A DNA stretch of 64,000 bases, from positions 992,001 to 1,056,000 of the forward strand of contig NZ_JALGBH010000001.1 in NCBI RefSeq assembly GCF_022809115.1, written 5' to 3'. Below are positions 63,992-64,000 of this stretch, piece by piece. The notes beneath the pieces are model-generated. The model saw only the letters and a program-made list of their open reading frames with translations, was not told where the DNA came from and did no database searches. Source of the stretch: Pedobacter montanisoli (lineage in GTDB: Bacteria; Bacteroidota; Bacteroidia; Sphingobacteriales; Sphingobacteriaceae). Both the position numbers and the translations under genes were made by a program. Position 1 is the stretch's first letter; the number at the start of each line of letters is the position of its first letter.

Positions 63992-64000
63992 GACAGAATG

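Noticed and set aside
1..64000. tRNA, rRNA, CRISPR, insertion sequence or origin
   Set aside because: Intergenic gaps were read for tRNA arms, repeats with spacers, transposase frames and DnaA-box clusters; none was convincing.

Overview
The window is a stretch of chromosome from a Bacteroidota bacterium. The best fit is the family Sphingobacteriaceae, close to Pedobacter; this is inferred from gene content, moderate AT richness and promoter style. Several genes have the Bacteroidota -7 promoter element TAnnTTTG (for example upstream of porV, typA, glnS and acpP). Lineage-typical families are present: the type IX secretion proteins GldJ and PorV, an IPExxxVDY-family protein, a DUF6600-type protein, DUF4159, and tricorn-like and DPP-IV-like peptidases. 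No tRNA or rRNA gene, CRISPR array, insertion sequence, integrase or prophage was seen, and most of the window is housekeeping chromosome.

Layout. 1-6040: the 3' half of the complex I operon (end of nuoI, then nuoJKLMN). 6089-10557: a same-strand run with a DedA protein, pyrophosphatase, CNNM/CBS transporter-like protein, rsmE, DUF4159 protein and a biotin carrier protein. 10717-14269: gldJ diverging from porV-ispF. 14330-19794 (minus strand): pirin, YceI, a Crp/Fnr regulator with a very small Cys-rich membrane protein, and a compact three-gene cluster encoding an ATP-grasp-like ligase, a class I glutamine amidotransferase and a GCS2/YbdK-type carboxylate-amine ligase. 20106-21914: typA. 21975-26828 (minus): a three-domain GH18/deacetylase/GT2 membrane protein and a Trp-rich secreted protein. 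27087-28909: a tetrapyrrole-methylase-fold methyltransferase facing a small envelope cluster (YtxH, holin-like membrane protein, unknown). 29060-34804 (minus): a four-gene two-component operon. 34928-36132: crotonase and a stand-alone B12-binding domain. 36250-46136: glnS; nadD-gmk-yicC-acyltransferase; rnc; fabF-acpP; an IPExxxVDY protein; pyk. 46269-64000: a DMT transporter, DPP-IV-like peptidase, GreA/B-type factor, a PQQ dehydrogenase/cytochrome c group, GNAT, a tricorn-like S41 peptidase, an AddAB-like nuclease/helicase pair, a ThiF-family dehydratase and a TatD hydrolase.

The least explained parts are: (i) the ATP-grasp / amidotransferase / GCS2 cluster at 16670-19794, which looks like a small dedicated pathway making or remodelling an amide-linked metabolite; (ii) the signalling operon at 29060-34804, whose last gene joins a receiver, a PAS domain and a histidine-kinase module in which the phospho-accepting His is Glu; (iii) the fused polysaccharide enzyme at 21975-25385; (iv) a 61-bp palindromic REP-like element inside the nuo operon with a related half-copy near 37980. 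Function calls rest on motifs and family resemblance read by eye; no database search was possible.
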